A DNA stretch of 64,000 bases from Toxonevra muliebris (Eukaryota; Arthropoda; Insecta; Diptera; Pallopteridae), in the NCBI GenBank assembly GCA_963691655.1, contig OY829326.1, positions 24,540,878 to 24,604,877 on the forward strand. The letters are read 5' to 3'. The notes under the pieces are model-generated. The model searched no databases and was not told the origin of the DNA. It was given only the letters and a program-made list of their open reading frames with translations. The first letter of the stretch is position 1. Every line of letters starts with the position of its first letter. The position numbers and the translations under genes are program-made. Shown here piece by piece: positions 25,330-40,300 of the stretch.

Positions 25330-28300
25330 CTGGAAAAATAACGATAAAAAAAAAAGAAAGAAAGATTTGCATTTGTTTTTGTAAATATAATTTATATGGA
25401 AATATTTATGAAAAATGCATTAAGTAGTCGGAAGTTTTTTTTTTAAAAAAACATTAAGAAACATTAGTCAAATTGAGCAGATATTTTATATTTAGTTGAC
25501 ATTTCTGAATTGAATAAAATATCTTTGCAGTTAAACCTACCGAATGTATAGGGTGAGTGGGTTTTCTTCTAGAAGCTCAGCAGTTGAATGGATTCAGATA
25601 AAAAGTTCTATATTACTCAGCGCTTGGTATATGAAACGTTTTCATCCAGCGACAATTTTTCCCTTAGAAAAGTGTGCAATTCCATCTCCTTCTTTATTGA
25701 AATACACACACATCTTTCCACTTCATTTTTCTCAGTATTATTAAAATTTGCCAGCTTAGGTTTGAACCACATTCATAATTTTTGAAAGTGTCAAATGTGT
25801 ATTTTTCGTCCTTTCCATATAAAATAAAAAATAGGGATAATATTGATTTTCATATATTTATTTCGTTTTTCAAAATTGTTCATTTTTTAAACAATTTAAA
25901 AAAAATTTATATGATTTGTTTTCTTGAACATTAGATAAAACAATATTCTAATCTTGAATTTAATAAGACTTTGAAAGCAATAAGAGCTTCGATTCGAGCA
26001 GGCATTGACTCAACCAGATTTTTTAAAACAATGTTTGAAATTGTCTTTTCCCAAAACTTTTCAAAAATGATTTTTAAGTTCTGTTTACTCTGCGGTTTAT
26101 ACTGAGCAACTTTACGTTTCATTGCGAGCTATAAATGCTTGATTGGGTTAAAATTTTGACAGTTTCCAGTCCTATTCATATGGTGAAAACTGAGATCCTT
26201 GGACATTTTCTGCAGTAGCGAAAAAATTAAAACGATTATTTTATTTATTTTTAACCAAAAATATTTGGATATTATGACAGTTTATTACTGATCAAAACTT
26301 CCTGGTTTTGCACGGTGGCATGGTGTGCATTCGTTCTGGAAAGTAGCCTGGCTAAAATGTTCATATTATCCCACCATAATAAGCACAACAGAGCCCGTTA
26401 TGACCTCATCATATTTCTGTGCGTTTATTATTCCGTCAATAAAAAGCATAGGACCGCTTGCATAGTAATAAAAACAGCGTCAAATCATTTGGCTGAGAGA
26501 ATGATTGACTATTTTTATTACACTGCCCTTGTCCTTGCCCTTAAATCTTTCTACTGAAAAACGTCGCACATATGAAAGATTGTCGGTACTTTGCAAATTA
26601 AACTTGCTCTCATCGGACCTTATTATGGGCTGCCATTGGTTAATAGTCAAATAAACAAGTTAAAGACCTTAATCCACCTCACTTTTCCCACCTTTCATAA
26701 CTTCTGTATCTATTCATACAAACCATTATTTAAAATTTTAATTACTAGATATTTGGGATTCCCCAGATAACAATTAAGACTCCTGGGATAATAGTCTAGT
26801 ACGCTATCACTGAATCACTAAGACTGCATTGGGGTATATAATATAATTCATTAACTTTCAGAACCTATTAGGATGAAAAAGTAAACAACCGTTAGTTCTC
26901 AAAGATTTTGCCCAACAAATTTAATACTCACGCTGTTCTCTGCTCAAATCTTTACAAAATTATAATAAAAACTACATTTCCAACTCAAAAGCATAAAAAT
27001 CTTACACAAAAACTATCAATAAATTCATATTCATTAACTTACCACCTGAGCCGCCCAATTGTTTCGGTGGATGCTCTGTATAAAACATGCTCTTTCCTAT
27101 CGCTAACGATCCTTTACGATCGATTGCACCACCATTGCTACCCAATGCTGACAGACTATTACTACCAGCTGATGATATTGATGCGGTTGCCGATTGTGAT
27201 GATGATGAAGCGGAAGAGGAAGCAGCACCGCTAGCGCCACCAAGTAAATCTGTTTTCATGGGAAATACTTCCGGTTGTAAGAGTTTTGCTGAATCATTAC
27301 GTGATGGTATTATGTTATCTGTGAAGGTGGAAAAGTAAAAGCGAAAGATAATTGAATGACAAGTGATTGGCATATTCAAATAAATAAATTAATTAAAAAA
27401 AGTTAAATGAATGAAATTCATATATTCATTTCAGCTCATGAATATGAATTGATATAATATTTTTATTTTGTTTTTAAAGTATAATCAACTTTAATCACCC
27501 ACAACAGTTTAACAGTTTATCAAAACTAAATAACTTCATGATATTTGAGTACAACAAATCGAAATAAATAACAACAAAACAAACACATTTGATACTTGAT
27601 AATGAACTTCGAAAACCAATAAATGCACAATAATCGTTCTGTCCTGTTCCCCCCTCTACTTAGACCCATTCCTAACTCTCGGCTCCTTTGCTTTATCAAT
27701 AATCCTTTTTCCAATAGACTTGTCACAATCACTTTCCTCTTGGTTGGACGACACGTAATATCCCCACAACTAAATAAATAAATATAACACATTATTAAAG
27801 TGGACAGTTTACAGAAGAGAAACTATGCCAACAGAAACAGCAACAACAAAAACAACAAGTGTGTGCACACAACTGTGTAGAATATACATCTATACATACA
27901 GATAGAGTTACACACTTACAAACGTATGCATGTGTATATCTCTATCCAATGATCAATCTTTCGTTTTTAAAGCAACGCAAAAGTTTTGACCCCCTCTGGT
28001 GATGTTTTTTGTTTTTTCTTTTGGTTACTCTAACGATTTGAACGGTTTGCCAAGATTTAAGTTAAATTTTGCGGAAAAACATATAGGGTTTCTTAGTACC
28101 ACACATACACATATATCTATGTTCTTATATATATATATGTATATATATATCTATACAACACACGAAGCACCCACAAACTCACAATAATACAGTAGTATGT
28201 CAGTAAACAACAACAAGAAGAACAAAAACAGCAACAAAATACAACCCAGGATAATACTATGAAATTTAAAACTTTTATTCCGGTCACTGTTTCTTATTCT

Positions 28301-31300
28301 TATTGCTTGAATACATATAGAGGTGCATATACATGTATGTGTATTTGTGTGAGTTTATATGTTTTTGTGGCTCTGCACACGAAAATTGACAGTCTCGGGT
28401 TACAGTTTTCTATTTTGTTCATTTTTTTTTTCATTTGGCAAATAGAAAACGTAAAATATCCTTTTTGCTTTACTTTACTGCATGCTGTTGTCCTTATGCT
28501 ATTTTTTCGTTCAAATAACCATTTTGGTCAAGTGGAAAAAAAGTTTAAACACATGAGTGTAGTTGAAGAAAAGATGAGAAAGGAAAAGAAGTTGAAAAAA
28601 GGATTTTTTACACTGGCAAATCCTCAAATAATCCTCGCAAGTAACAAGCGAATCATGTACACGTATATGCAGTTATGTATGTGTGTGTGTGTAAAATAAA
28701 TGTAAACTGCTGCTCAGTTGAGGTATGCTTAGATAAATATGAGTATGCATAGGTGTGCATTAGGGTGATCTTTATTTGTACTGACTGGTTTATTTCTAAC
28801 GGCTATCGCCAGTCTGGTTTTATTTCGTAAGCATATAATTTATGTAATATATAAGCTGGATCAAATATGAGAAAAGGGTGTCTCAAGGGCTCCAAAAAGG
28901 GAAGCCTACGAATTTTTTTTTTCAATCTTAGCTTGGGAAATATTAGTTAAGATACCAAGTTTAAAATCTATTGTAATGAAACTCGTTCAAATGTTCGGTA
29001 AAGACCGCTTTATTATAATTAACTTATCAATAAATTCAGTGTGTTCAGAAGTGTGCTTATATGTTGACTTGGATATACCAAGAGTTCATATTAAAAATAC
29101 CAACGCTGCATAAACATCTCGTAACATAAAAACACAGTACACTATTCAAAACTCCTAAGGATTTACTAAGATGCCTTTATTTCAATTTAGAATCTTAAGC
29201 CACATATAACTTTACCTATGTATTTTTTGTTGTTGTTGTTTATGTTGAGTAGGCATAAAAAATCCCGAGTACTTACTATTTCGGTCTCGTAGGTTGAGTT
29301 AACTTCAGCCTCCTCCCCATTGAGATTTTATAAAAGAAGAAATTAATTTTTAATGACTTTTCAAAAATGGATGGCAATATTTTTCTGCTGGCTTAATTCA
29401 AAAGCCAATTCCGTCAAATTTAAATTTTTACTTAGGTCACTTTTCCGCTTCAAAAGTGCATTTGTATATAGTTTTAAGTAAAGACTTTGGCTGTATTGAG
29501 AGCTCTATACTTTTGTTTAATAGCAAGACTCATTTGATAGATTTCTAGTCTAGATGATTTAAAACAAAGTACTCAACATTTTAGAAATCAGTGAAATGCA
29601 AAATGTCGGAGTGTCAGTGGCTTAGAAAACTCAAAAAAAGTGTCGCTTATTACTATTAAGCCGCGTGTTTTTCAGTTTTAATATAAACCTTCCTAACCTA
29701 TTCATCGCACTCTCGTGAAGACGCTGCACTCTCTTCTTTGACGCAGCGCTGAACTACTTCTGTGTACATGGCATTTTCGATTAAAATCAAAAAGTTTTCT
29801 CCAAGTGTTCAGTTTCAATTCCATAATACCATTATTTAAAGTTGACCGAATTAGATATTATCTTTCTGGATAGTTTTTACTAACCACCCTAATGGTGGCC
29901 CTAATGGCCTAATGGCTATCAGATATAAACTAGTCTGGCAATGCGAGCCTGCTAAACTAGGAAACACAACCAACATATCCCTTACTTGGGTTTCAAGTCA
30001 TTTCTCATTGCCTTAAAAGAGGCTCAAAGGAATATCCGAGATCATTTCCATCATCTGGCTAACCAGAGGTGGGATAGCATATAGACTTGTAAAATCACCA
30101 AGCAAGAACCAATAACCTACTTACCAGGTTAAAAAGGAGATTTATTTCGAAAAGAGCAAAAAAGATCCTAAAGGCTAATGGCAAACGTTCTACGAAGAAT
30201 TATACTATAAATTACTAAAATAAGTACAAACAATTTCAGATGCAAACTTAACAAGTTTTCTTATGGTTTATTATACTTTGCCCATTTTTGTTATTTATTA
30301 TAGAAATGTGCAAGCCCGCATACTTTCAACCTATGCCAACGATTCCCGGTTCGGATTTCATGACTTTGAATTTGTAACAGTGTAATCTTCGGTTCAGATG
30401 AGGAGCGATTCTCCAGATCCTCCCGTTTCTTAAACGTATTCGTGTGAATCTTTCGCTTCAAGAGCAATCAATGGCACTCAATTGGGCTTAAATTGAAAGG
30501 GGGACAAATAATTTATCTCAAAAAGAAATTTTGAAAAAATATTCAATACCTTGTGTATCGACGATTTCGCGAATTGTTATCAGCGGTATCGCTGATCTGA
30601 GTCTTAGAGGCGGAAGACCTCATATAGAAACTTGTAAAAAAACTAATGAAATCACAAAATTGATGACAGTGAATCAGAAAGTGAAACCAAAAGTAGTAAA
30701 AAGTACACTTTAGTTGGATATATCATTATCGACAATCAAGCGACAACCCAGAAAAAGTGGATTAAGAGCATACAACAGTGTCGAAAAAACGTTGACTCTG
30801 AGAAAAATCGCTTAACTCATTTAAAATTCAATCAAAAATACAAAACCTGGACCTTTCAATCTTGCGAAACGTTTTGTTCTTAGATGACAGCAAAATTAAT
30901 TGACGGAAAACAATTTTTTAGAAGGCCACACTGTAAAAGAATCGACCGTAGACATACACTGGGTACGGTATAGCACCAAGGAGGTTGTGTTGTGGTCTGG
31001 GGCTTCTTTTCAGCTAATAGTATGGATCCAACGCATCACATTCAAGGAACTATGAAATACAATGATTATAAAAACGTTTTAGGAGACATTACACTTATGC
31101 AAGCTAGCATGAGAATGCCGCCTGATTGGACGTTCCCACAGGATCATCACTCAAAGCGCACGTCTAAATTGGTAAAAGCTTGTCTTGTCGCAAAAAAATG
31201 TACAACTTCTCATTTGTGCAGTACAGTCAGCCGATCTAAACTCAATGGAGAGCCATTAGATGCTTGTGAAGCGAAAAATTGGCGCGAAACGTTTAAGAAA

Positions 31301-34300
31301 CGGGAGGATCTGTATGAGGATGTTCAAAAGCAATGGAAGCGAGCTCAAATCGATCAGACGAAACATTTAAAAGAGCCAATGTCATGTAGACATCCAACAG
31401 TGTTCGCTAATAATTAATATGCGACAAAGTTTTGAAAACTTTTTCGATTTTTTTTCAATTTTCACATTAACTTTTCTGGTTACAAATGTTTTGACCTCTT
31501 CAATTCAGACTCTAATGTAATATTACTTCTTTTTTTTATTGGCAACATAATATTGTACTTGTAATTTTTTATAATAAATGGCAATAAACACACTTTGTTT
31601 TGAGTAAAAAAGATTTTTGATAAAAATTATTTTAGTGAGCTTTAAAAAGTCATTTAAAGTGCAAGTGATTTTGATTGCAAATGATATGACCGGCACTCCG
31701 GGATCCAATATACCATATTGAAGAGACCGGGAGCGATTACTGCAAGCCATTTGTGTTGCACTTTCTTTGGCACATTATTGACGTTATTTTACCTGACCAA
31801 TTCTGCGCCATATTATTGTGCCATATTGGTAAATTTTATTTGGTAGTTAATTATTATTTAAGTTTTTGTTTTTTTTTTTGTGGATTCAAAATGATATTAA
31901 TATTTATGGGCTGGAATGATCCAGTAGCTAGCCTACTTAAAGTTGTATAGAGAACTTCTGGCATATTGTGAATCGGAAAGTGCTTTAAAAGAAGCCAAAG
32001 GATAAAGAATCCCGAACAAAGTTTGATATTAAAAAAATGACGAATAATATCCCTAATGTGCTTCTTGACTCCATGCCGTCCAGGATATCGGTCATAATAG
32101 AGGCAAAAAGAGGGGCAACTACATACTAAATAATTTAGTTTGTGACTTTTATATGAAACAATTAATCTTGAAAACGTGAACTTTCTTCAATATTTTTGTT
32201 TTAATTAAAAAGTATTGAAATTTGTATGTAAGTAAAGTGTTTCTTTCACACTTTTGTTCATTTTGTTAGTCAAAAAAAAAGAAAAAATTACATACATTAA
32301 AAAAAAGGTTTAGCTCGCATTATAAATGGTTTTCTTGAAATTGGTGTGTAGTGCAGTTTTTATGACCGGCAGTGTATGCATATAGAAATTCTTTTTCATA
32401 CACATATTCACATATTTATGTACATATATACATATATAAGTATGTATTAAAATATGTGTATGTATTAGCAAAATATGCTGCATGTTCCTTATAAAAAAGC
32501 TTTAAACTATTAAAAACTCTGAGGAAGATGCAGCACCCAAATGAATGCTGGGGGAAATACGTATGCAAGGGTCCATTTTAACTTCTGCAAAAGGATGAGA
32601 CACAGAGACACAAAAACACACACAACATTCTCTATCTATATATCTATTTATCTGTTTGAACATATGTTTGTCTATTTGTCTGTCTAGAGCAAATGTAATA
32701 AAAGCTTTTGCCCTTTAGTAAAGCTATGAAAAAATATAAAAATAAAAACCATTGTGCAAAGACAAAGACAATTTAAAAGTCTTCGCAAAAAAGAAAAGAA
32801 GAAGAAGACAATTTTTTGAACATTTTACCCCATAGAAAAAGAAAAAAACGAAGAAAACACTTTAGTTAAATAGCAGCAAAAATAGTGCAAAAGGTAAGTT
32901 TGTAGTTCGTGAAAGATAAGTTTGTCATTACTTTGGTCACAATAAAAATTTTTTATTTTTTTTTGCTGCTGTTGAACTTTTTGTTTTTGGCTTCAGAATT
33001 CAACAACGCACTTGAGTGCTGTATGATAATTTAACTTTTTTTTTTGTGTGTAAATAGTTTTCTTTGTTTTGTTTTCTTTAATATATTTAAGAGTGACCAC
33101 AATACTTACTTTCTCTTGTCTCTGCAGTTGTGTGTGTTACTTGTTTTGATGGTGTCGAGGGTAATGGAATTTCTGTAAATAAAAAAATATTTCAACAAAT
33201 TAAATTAAAAAAAATTTATTAAATTCATAAAATATATGAAATTTAAAAAAATATGCACTTGTGGGTGCATTAGAATAATTGAAAAATTACTTAAGTAATT
33301 AACATTACATTTTAATAATATTCTTTAAAATGTTTTTTTTTTTTTCTCTGAAACAGAAAACTATTTTCAAATTCTCTCTTCACAACTTTATAATCCCATA
33401 GAAAATCCTTTACAAAATAATCATTTTCAATAAAGCTTGCAGCGTAGCTATAGCATGCAGCAGAAGAAAACATGAGAATTGAAATCCTACTGTCAAATCC
33501 TTTAAACCATGCACACATATACACATAAACACACACACTCTCATACACAATGAAAGTGTGACAGTGTCAGCATATAACTGCCAACTGCTGCTGTGTGCGT
33601 AGTGTACGTGTTTGAATTTGTTTTAATTTCATTTTTCAATTTTCAACTCATATGACAGCAGTCCTCGAAACAAATCCATGTATGTACATATATATATATA
33701 TATATATAGGTTATATATATGTATATGTATGTATATATGCATGTACATATATGCTTATATATTATAGTAGTCAAGCCAATGGATATAAACACAGATTCCT
33801 GACCATATTATTAATATGGATTTTTTGTTTTCTTTCTCAATCGCTTCGCTTGAAATGTTTAAAATGTGTGAAATGTGTTTTGAATTTTCAATTACCATTG
33901 CAGATTTAATTTTTATATTGTTTTCTTTGCATTACATAGTTTTTTAATGTACATTTGAACGCAATAATGCTGCAAAATATTTCGTTTGATATTTACGATT
34001 GTTAGCCTCACTTGAATATTGTTTTGATTACTATAAATTAATTATGATTTAAGAGTTTTTATTTGTTTTAGTTTATTGCATGTCAAGTTTCAATCCTGTC
34101 AACCGAGCAGTTGAAGTTAAAGTTGTCCGGCTTTATGCAAAGTGCAGAAAAAATATAAAAAATAATCTGAACTCAAGAATTTTTGGCACGGACAACTCTT
34201 GAAGGGCGGGGAAAATATGAAAATGGGCGTGATCTGTTCACTGCCACGCCCACATCCTTCCTAATAGAAAAATTAAAGTAGTTCTAAGATCCTTTGCAGG

Positions 34301-37300
34301 TAAGAAATAGAGATAAAAATGTTTCCCTAATCATTTTGATAGCTGTTTCTAACCAAAAAGGAGACGGAATTGGTCAACAGCCTTGTCTGCTTTTCCATAA
34401 AACTGTACAGAACATATAAAGAATCGTTTGAGCAGTCGTTTTAGCACTCGAATATAAAATATTTTACTTATGCATTTTTTGTCAATTATGCATACATTCG
34501 AAGTAGTAACAGTAATATTATCAACAGTGCTGCTAGCCTTGAGATCAAACGAAGAATAATTCTTGCCAACAGACGCTACTACGGGATCATTAGGCAACTG
34601 AAAAGCGGAGCCCTCTCCTGACGAACAAAGATAACATTCTATTGGCTCTTCATTATTTCCGTTTCTTTCATAATATTGTAATGGCATTGAGTTGTGGACT
34701 AAGGCGAGCAATGATGAAAGGCTGTTGGAAGTATTTGAGAGAAAGAGGCTTTGATCCAAAAATACATGAACCATGTGTATTGAAGAAGATGGAACATGAG
34801 CTTTACGCCGATACTGACATAGTCAAGCGTATAAAAATACTACGCCTGGGCCATGTTTAGAGATTGAAAGAAAGCTCTCATGCCTGGAAAGTAATTTATT
34901 CGGCCAATAGTGGTGGAACGTGCTGAAGAAGATGAGGTAATCTTCGTTGGAAAGATCAGGTACAGAAAGATCCGACTGTGCTTAGGCTTACCAACTAGCA
35001 CCAGTACGTGCTTAACAAAAGCAACATATGAAGATTTAATGAGTCGACAGAAACTGATCATAGGTTATCGTGCCAACTATTTAAGTAAGTATGATTCTAC
35101 CAGGGATGCCAACTCATTTTTTTCGCCCCGATAGCCCTCGAGAAATTCCCCGATTTTCATACTTTCCAATATAAACATTTTACAAAAACGAAAAATACCT
35201 TAAAATTGATCTCGGTAAATGTTATTTTAGAGCAACCCTCGGTCTTTCTCGGTCCAAAACTTAAGCAATTTTTATAAAACTCGTAGATTAACAGAATTCT
35301 GCTTTCTGAATCCATAATTCTTTTGACACATCGGAGATTTCATTTCAAGGGAACCCACTCTTAAAATCGGTCGAGCTCAAACTTGCACAAAGTTATATAG
35401 GGTCTTAATTACCACACCAAATTGGAACGAGATGAGGTGTGTCGTGTTACTAGATGTTCATTTTAATAGATAAACAAGCCTCAGCCCACTTTTGAACATC
35501 AAAGTTATCAAAGAAAAAGACATGGGCTTTCTTTTGACTCAAATAAGAAATGGCAAAAACCTTGTTGACTGTCACTCGGCTGACCGTAATTTATAAGTTT
35601 ACAGATTAGTCAGCAGGGATTGAGAGTTATTAATCAGGAGGAGCTGGAGGAAGACATAGCTAAGCTTTTCTGAACGGCCGAAAGGGAAGCGCCGCGCGAC
35701 TGATTTGGCCTTACTAACACTCGGCGCTATAATCATCTCTGAAATTTTTACAAAATAGTTTTGAAATAGAATACTTTCAAATAGCATATTTTTTCAAAAA
35801 TCGATTTCTCCAAACTAATAAGGTGCAGGGCCCACTTAAGAAAAGATGAAGATTTTAAGATCCAAAATATGAAGTAAGGCATAAGTTAAACATTACATAA
35901 AATTTGACAAAAGAAAGTTGAACGACTTCAAATTCCCCGTAAAAAACAGGTTATTCCCCGATTGGCCGCTCAAAGTCAAATTCCCTGGATTCTACCAAAT
36001 TTAAACTAGTATGGCAGTGCAAGAAGCACCTAAGTAAACTAAGAAATACTGCCAACACATAAGTTCAAGTGGAATAAGTTCTCATTCCGCTAAAAGAGGT
36101 TCAGAAAAAATACGAGAATACTTCCTACATCAAGCATACAGAGATGCAGAAATTCTGGACCAGTTACAGTGCTGCGAGAACTGGACTCATCAGAATCCGA
36201 ACTGATGTAGAAAGATTAACTGTAGTCAGTACGGTTCACTGGCCAACAGGCGTTCATGCATCCTATTCAACAATCTTTGCCACAACTACAACGAAAGTAG
36301 TGAGAAAAAGATCTTCGGACACCTATTTTATAAGTGTCCGGCTCTTGCAAAAACCAGACTCCTTCTGCTAAGTAAACCATTTTTCAACAACCTGAAAGAT
36401 TTTAAATGAACTTTTTATGTTCTTAAACAAAACTCCGTTGGCAAATCCTTATCAGAAATGAAATGTTCGGCGTACTAGGATTTTGTAATATCAAAATGGC
36501 TCTAAAGGGCTATTTGAATAGAAGCTGCTAGTATACTCAGTCACCACCCTAAGCTAACTTAACCTAACCTAACCTAACCTAACCTAACCTAAGCTAAGGA
36601 TTCAAATATTTTTAAACATAGCGATATTCAGTTTCTGATTTAACATTAACTACCAAAATTAATATTAGTTTCTTTTAGGTGATAAACTTCCTCTGCAGGG
36701 ATTCGATGCAAGTTATTAAACCAACTATTTGAAAATGGCATTAAACACATTTAATTTTACATACATATCACATATTTAATTTCCATGTAAAACACTTAAT
36801 TTTCAAAGCACTTCAAAAAGTTCATAACTTTTTAATAGAACTGTAAAAAATTCATGCATTTCATTAACTTTATTAAAAATGTATAAAGTTTTAAATATAC
36901 ATTTCATTTTCTCTGAATTTTCTAAACAATTTTATAGATTTAATAAAACTTTACTAATAAAACTAAAACAACTATGCTCACTCGAATACATATAGTTTAC
37001 TTATATACTTTTGCACCACAAAACTAAACCAAGACCACAAAAACATAAACCAAAAACATAAATACTTAAATTGAAATTCAATTGAAAATTCATTAAAAGA
37101 TGCACACAACTCACAATTCATAAAAACATTGGCATTAATGATGATATTTAAAATCGATTTTTTAATTTCAACATGTTAAAATGAAACCAACATGAATTTA
37201 TATTTTAATAAATTACTAAAAAGCAACAAACTACATTGACTTCATCGACAGAAGAGCAAAAAACTTTTTTGCTACAAATTGCAGCCAGTTTAATGGCAAA

Positions 37301-40300
37301 AACGAACGACATACAAACAGCATGAGTAAGGGAAAAGCTGTAAACAATTTACGTGTTCACAAGCTGAGCAAGATGGAATAGAAGACAAGATACATTTAGT
37401 AGTATATATGTACATAAGTATTTTGTAATTTGAAGTAAAATGTTATTTCTTGAAAGCGTTAGTACTGAATTTACAAAATTTCACCTTTGGTATAGCTTCC
37501 TTCCCAGCGGGAAAAGAATGATGCAAGTAGCTTTTACTATTACGAGTTCTAATTGGCCTGCTAGTTATTCTTTAGTTTTCAAACTAAATACCAATATGTT
37601 TTCTTAATTATTTTATTGTCTACTTATAAAAGTTTCATTAACTTCAATAAGTTTCTTAAGTCGACAGATCAACTTTTCAAAACATTTATCGAAATCGTTT
37701 TCAGAGCATCTCAATTTCGTCATTATATTCATTAATTATTTCAGCATTAACCCCATTATTATGTAAAACGCAGATTGCCGTGATACAAACCAAACACAAG
37801 CAACGTAAAGTGTCACGACGATTTGCGTTTTACATAATAAGGGGTTAAGTCACAGAAAATCGTTCTCCTCAATTTTATTTTATTTTTAAAAACAACCAGA
37901 GAACACACGTCGCTTAAAAACAACCAGAGAACACACGAAGCTTGTTTGGTTTCCGGGTCGCCCTTATAGCAACAAGCTTCATCATCTCTTATGATTTAAT
38001 TGAAGGATCTATCATCCTCAGTTTCCAAGTTTTGTAAGGAAATATTGGGCACAACGAACACTTGCCTTCTTTCTGATCATTACTCAAAATTCGTGGAATC
38101 CATCAAGCAGATTTCGTTCAGATGAGAAGCTATCATTTCTGAGGTCAATATAGGATCTACCTCAATTTTAGCCTTCACCATGGTTACATTTGTTCCGCCA
38201 ATCGAAGATTTCGAGTGGTCTTCACGAAGGTGATCCTCAACAAAAAAATGCCCAGTTTGGAATCTTTTTAACTAATTAAAAACAACCAAAAAGGATAGCG
38301 GATTCACTCCACTGTATTGGCATTCGAGGAAAATTTGCACTAGCTTGAGTAGACGTCGAAATCTGTAGAGAACGACACATTTCTTACGTTGCATGAGTTT
38401 TAGCTGAACTTACTTCAAGTAATTCGACTTTCTCGTCTCCATTTTTACCTTCCTCCTTCAAATTTGAGTCTAAATATTGTTATATTATTTACAAATTTTT
38501 TTCCAATTTTGAATTTTTCAAAAACTAATAAAATATCACTTAAGCTTAGCGAACTTTCATGCAATCATTGGAATCAAGTAGTAAAAGCGTAAAATCATTT
38601 TGCTAGTGAGCATAGGAATTGAAATGACTGCTGTGAATTCAATCACTCAGACAGCGGAGTTCTCATCACTTCTGAGAATATTGGCTTCATTCTTCGTATT
38701 TTATTAAAAGAATTGACAATCAAAAGTTTTCACAAAAAAAAGTGTGCGCTCATCTTTTCATTTCATAAGACACCATATTTTTTCTACTGGGTACAATTTA
38801 CGTTAATGTTTATATGTGTAAGACAAACACAAACTAGCAAGCAATAAGTTCGAAATTGTATTGCCAAAGTGAATAAACTAAAAGAAAACAAAATGCCTTT
38901 GAGCCAGAAAGACATAAAGAGAATCAGATACTGTAAGAGAAAGGGTGATAAGAAGAGAAGAGCATGATTTACAAAAGGAAGTACGTAACTTTCCTGAACA
39001 CCATTACGAAAATAAGAAGAGAGCGAAAGTGCAAACAGTATTGCATTTTAGTAACAAATGCACTTAACGTACTTACATATACACTTACATCGAAAGATAT
39101 ATATGGTACATACACATATAAATATGTATGTTTGTATGTGTAAGTTGTACTTACAAGGATATATAGAAATATATGCACCTATAGGAGTAAATGATAAAAT
39201 ATATTGTACTTACCATAGACACGTATCGAACCTTCCGTTTCCCCTAGTGAATTCTTTGAGATGCATCTATAGTTTCCAAAGTCACCATATTGTAAGTTTC
39301 TTATTGTCAGTTTCATGTGTGCTCTGTAAAAAAGGATATGAAAATTGAAAATAAGAAGAAGAATACATTATGTAGATACCTACTAGAAACTTTTACTTGC
39401 TTTTTCAAGATAAAATGTAAAACAACAAAAAAATATTAGCAAAACGCGATAGTAATAGTAAATATTGCATATAAAAATGACTTTAAAAAGAAATAAAGTA
39501 AAAAATGAAAATATTGTGAAGTAGAAGTTTGGAGTGGAGTGTGCACGTTTTTTATACTGACTATAAATAACATTTAGGAAAATATACATATGTGTAGTTA
39601 AGTGGTGATTTTTGTGTTGGAAAAGTGTAATTTAAACAAATTTCTTTTTGTTTACTTACTTACTAAATGCAACATATTGATTTTCGTGGAAAAGATTTGA
39701 AACTGCCTTTACAAGAGTATGAAATCGGTCCTCTTTATCAAACAAGATAAACTTGAGGTATTAAGATCTTTTGGGGCGCTCATAAAAAGCGAACTGGTTA
39801 AAGGTTTAGGTTTTCAAATTAAGGCTCTTTGCAACTTTGAAATTAATTGTACTGAAATTGCAGTTACTTAGGACTTCCACAATTATCACACCAAATTTCA
39901 TAACTCTGTATTGATTTAATTGCGCTTTATTAAAGGTTTAAAAAAATAGCTATGGATAATGTTGATTCGATGCCCACATAGTATCGATACATTTTCTAGT
40001 TACTTGTATCAAATAAAAGTATCGATGCCACCGAAAATATCGAAAAAAAAGTATCGAGTACGTACTTGTATCGAATACTCGTTTAACTCTCTCAGGATTT
40101 TCGTACACATATGTGTACATGAATTTGAACATTTTTCCTGACTTTGATTTAAATGCCAACCAAACAATTTTGACGTATTGACGTCTTTGCTGTTTTTTCC
40201 TCTATCGTTTGGAATTTATTTTGTTACAATTAAAGCATAACTGTCGAAACTATTTGACTTTTACCGGACAACCTCACTATTTTTTTTTTTTTTGTCAATT

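Noticed and set aside
28259..28699. Open frame of 146 codons in an intron
   Set aside because: Composition is that of AT-rich noncoding DNA and no motif or splice context was seen.
34349..34774. Minus-strand frame of 141 codons
   Set aside because: It overlaps the plus-strand non-LTR tail remnant and has no recognisable motif, so it is an antisense shadow.
36561..36590. Interstitial telomere
   Set aside because: Only six pentamers, directly behind a non-LTR remnant, in an order of insects that lacks TTAGG telomeres.
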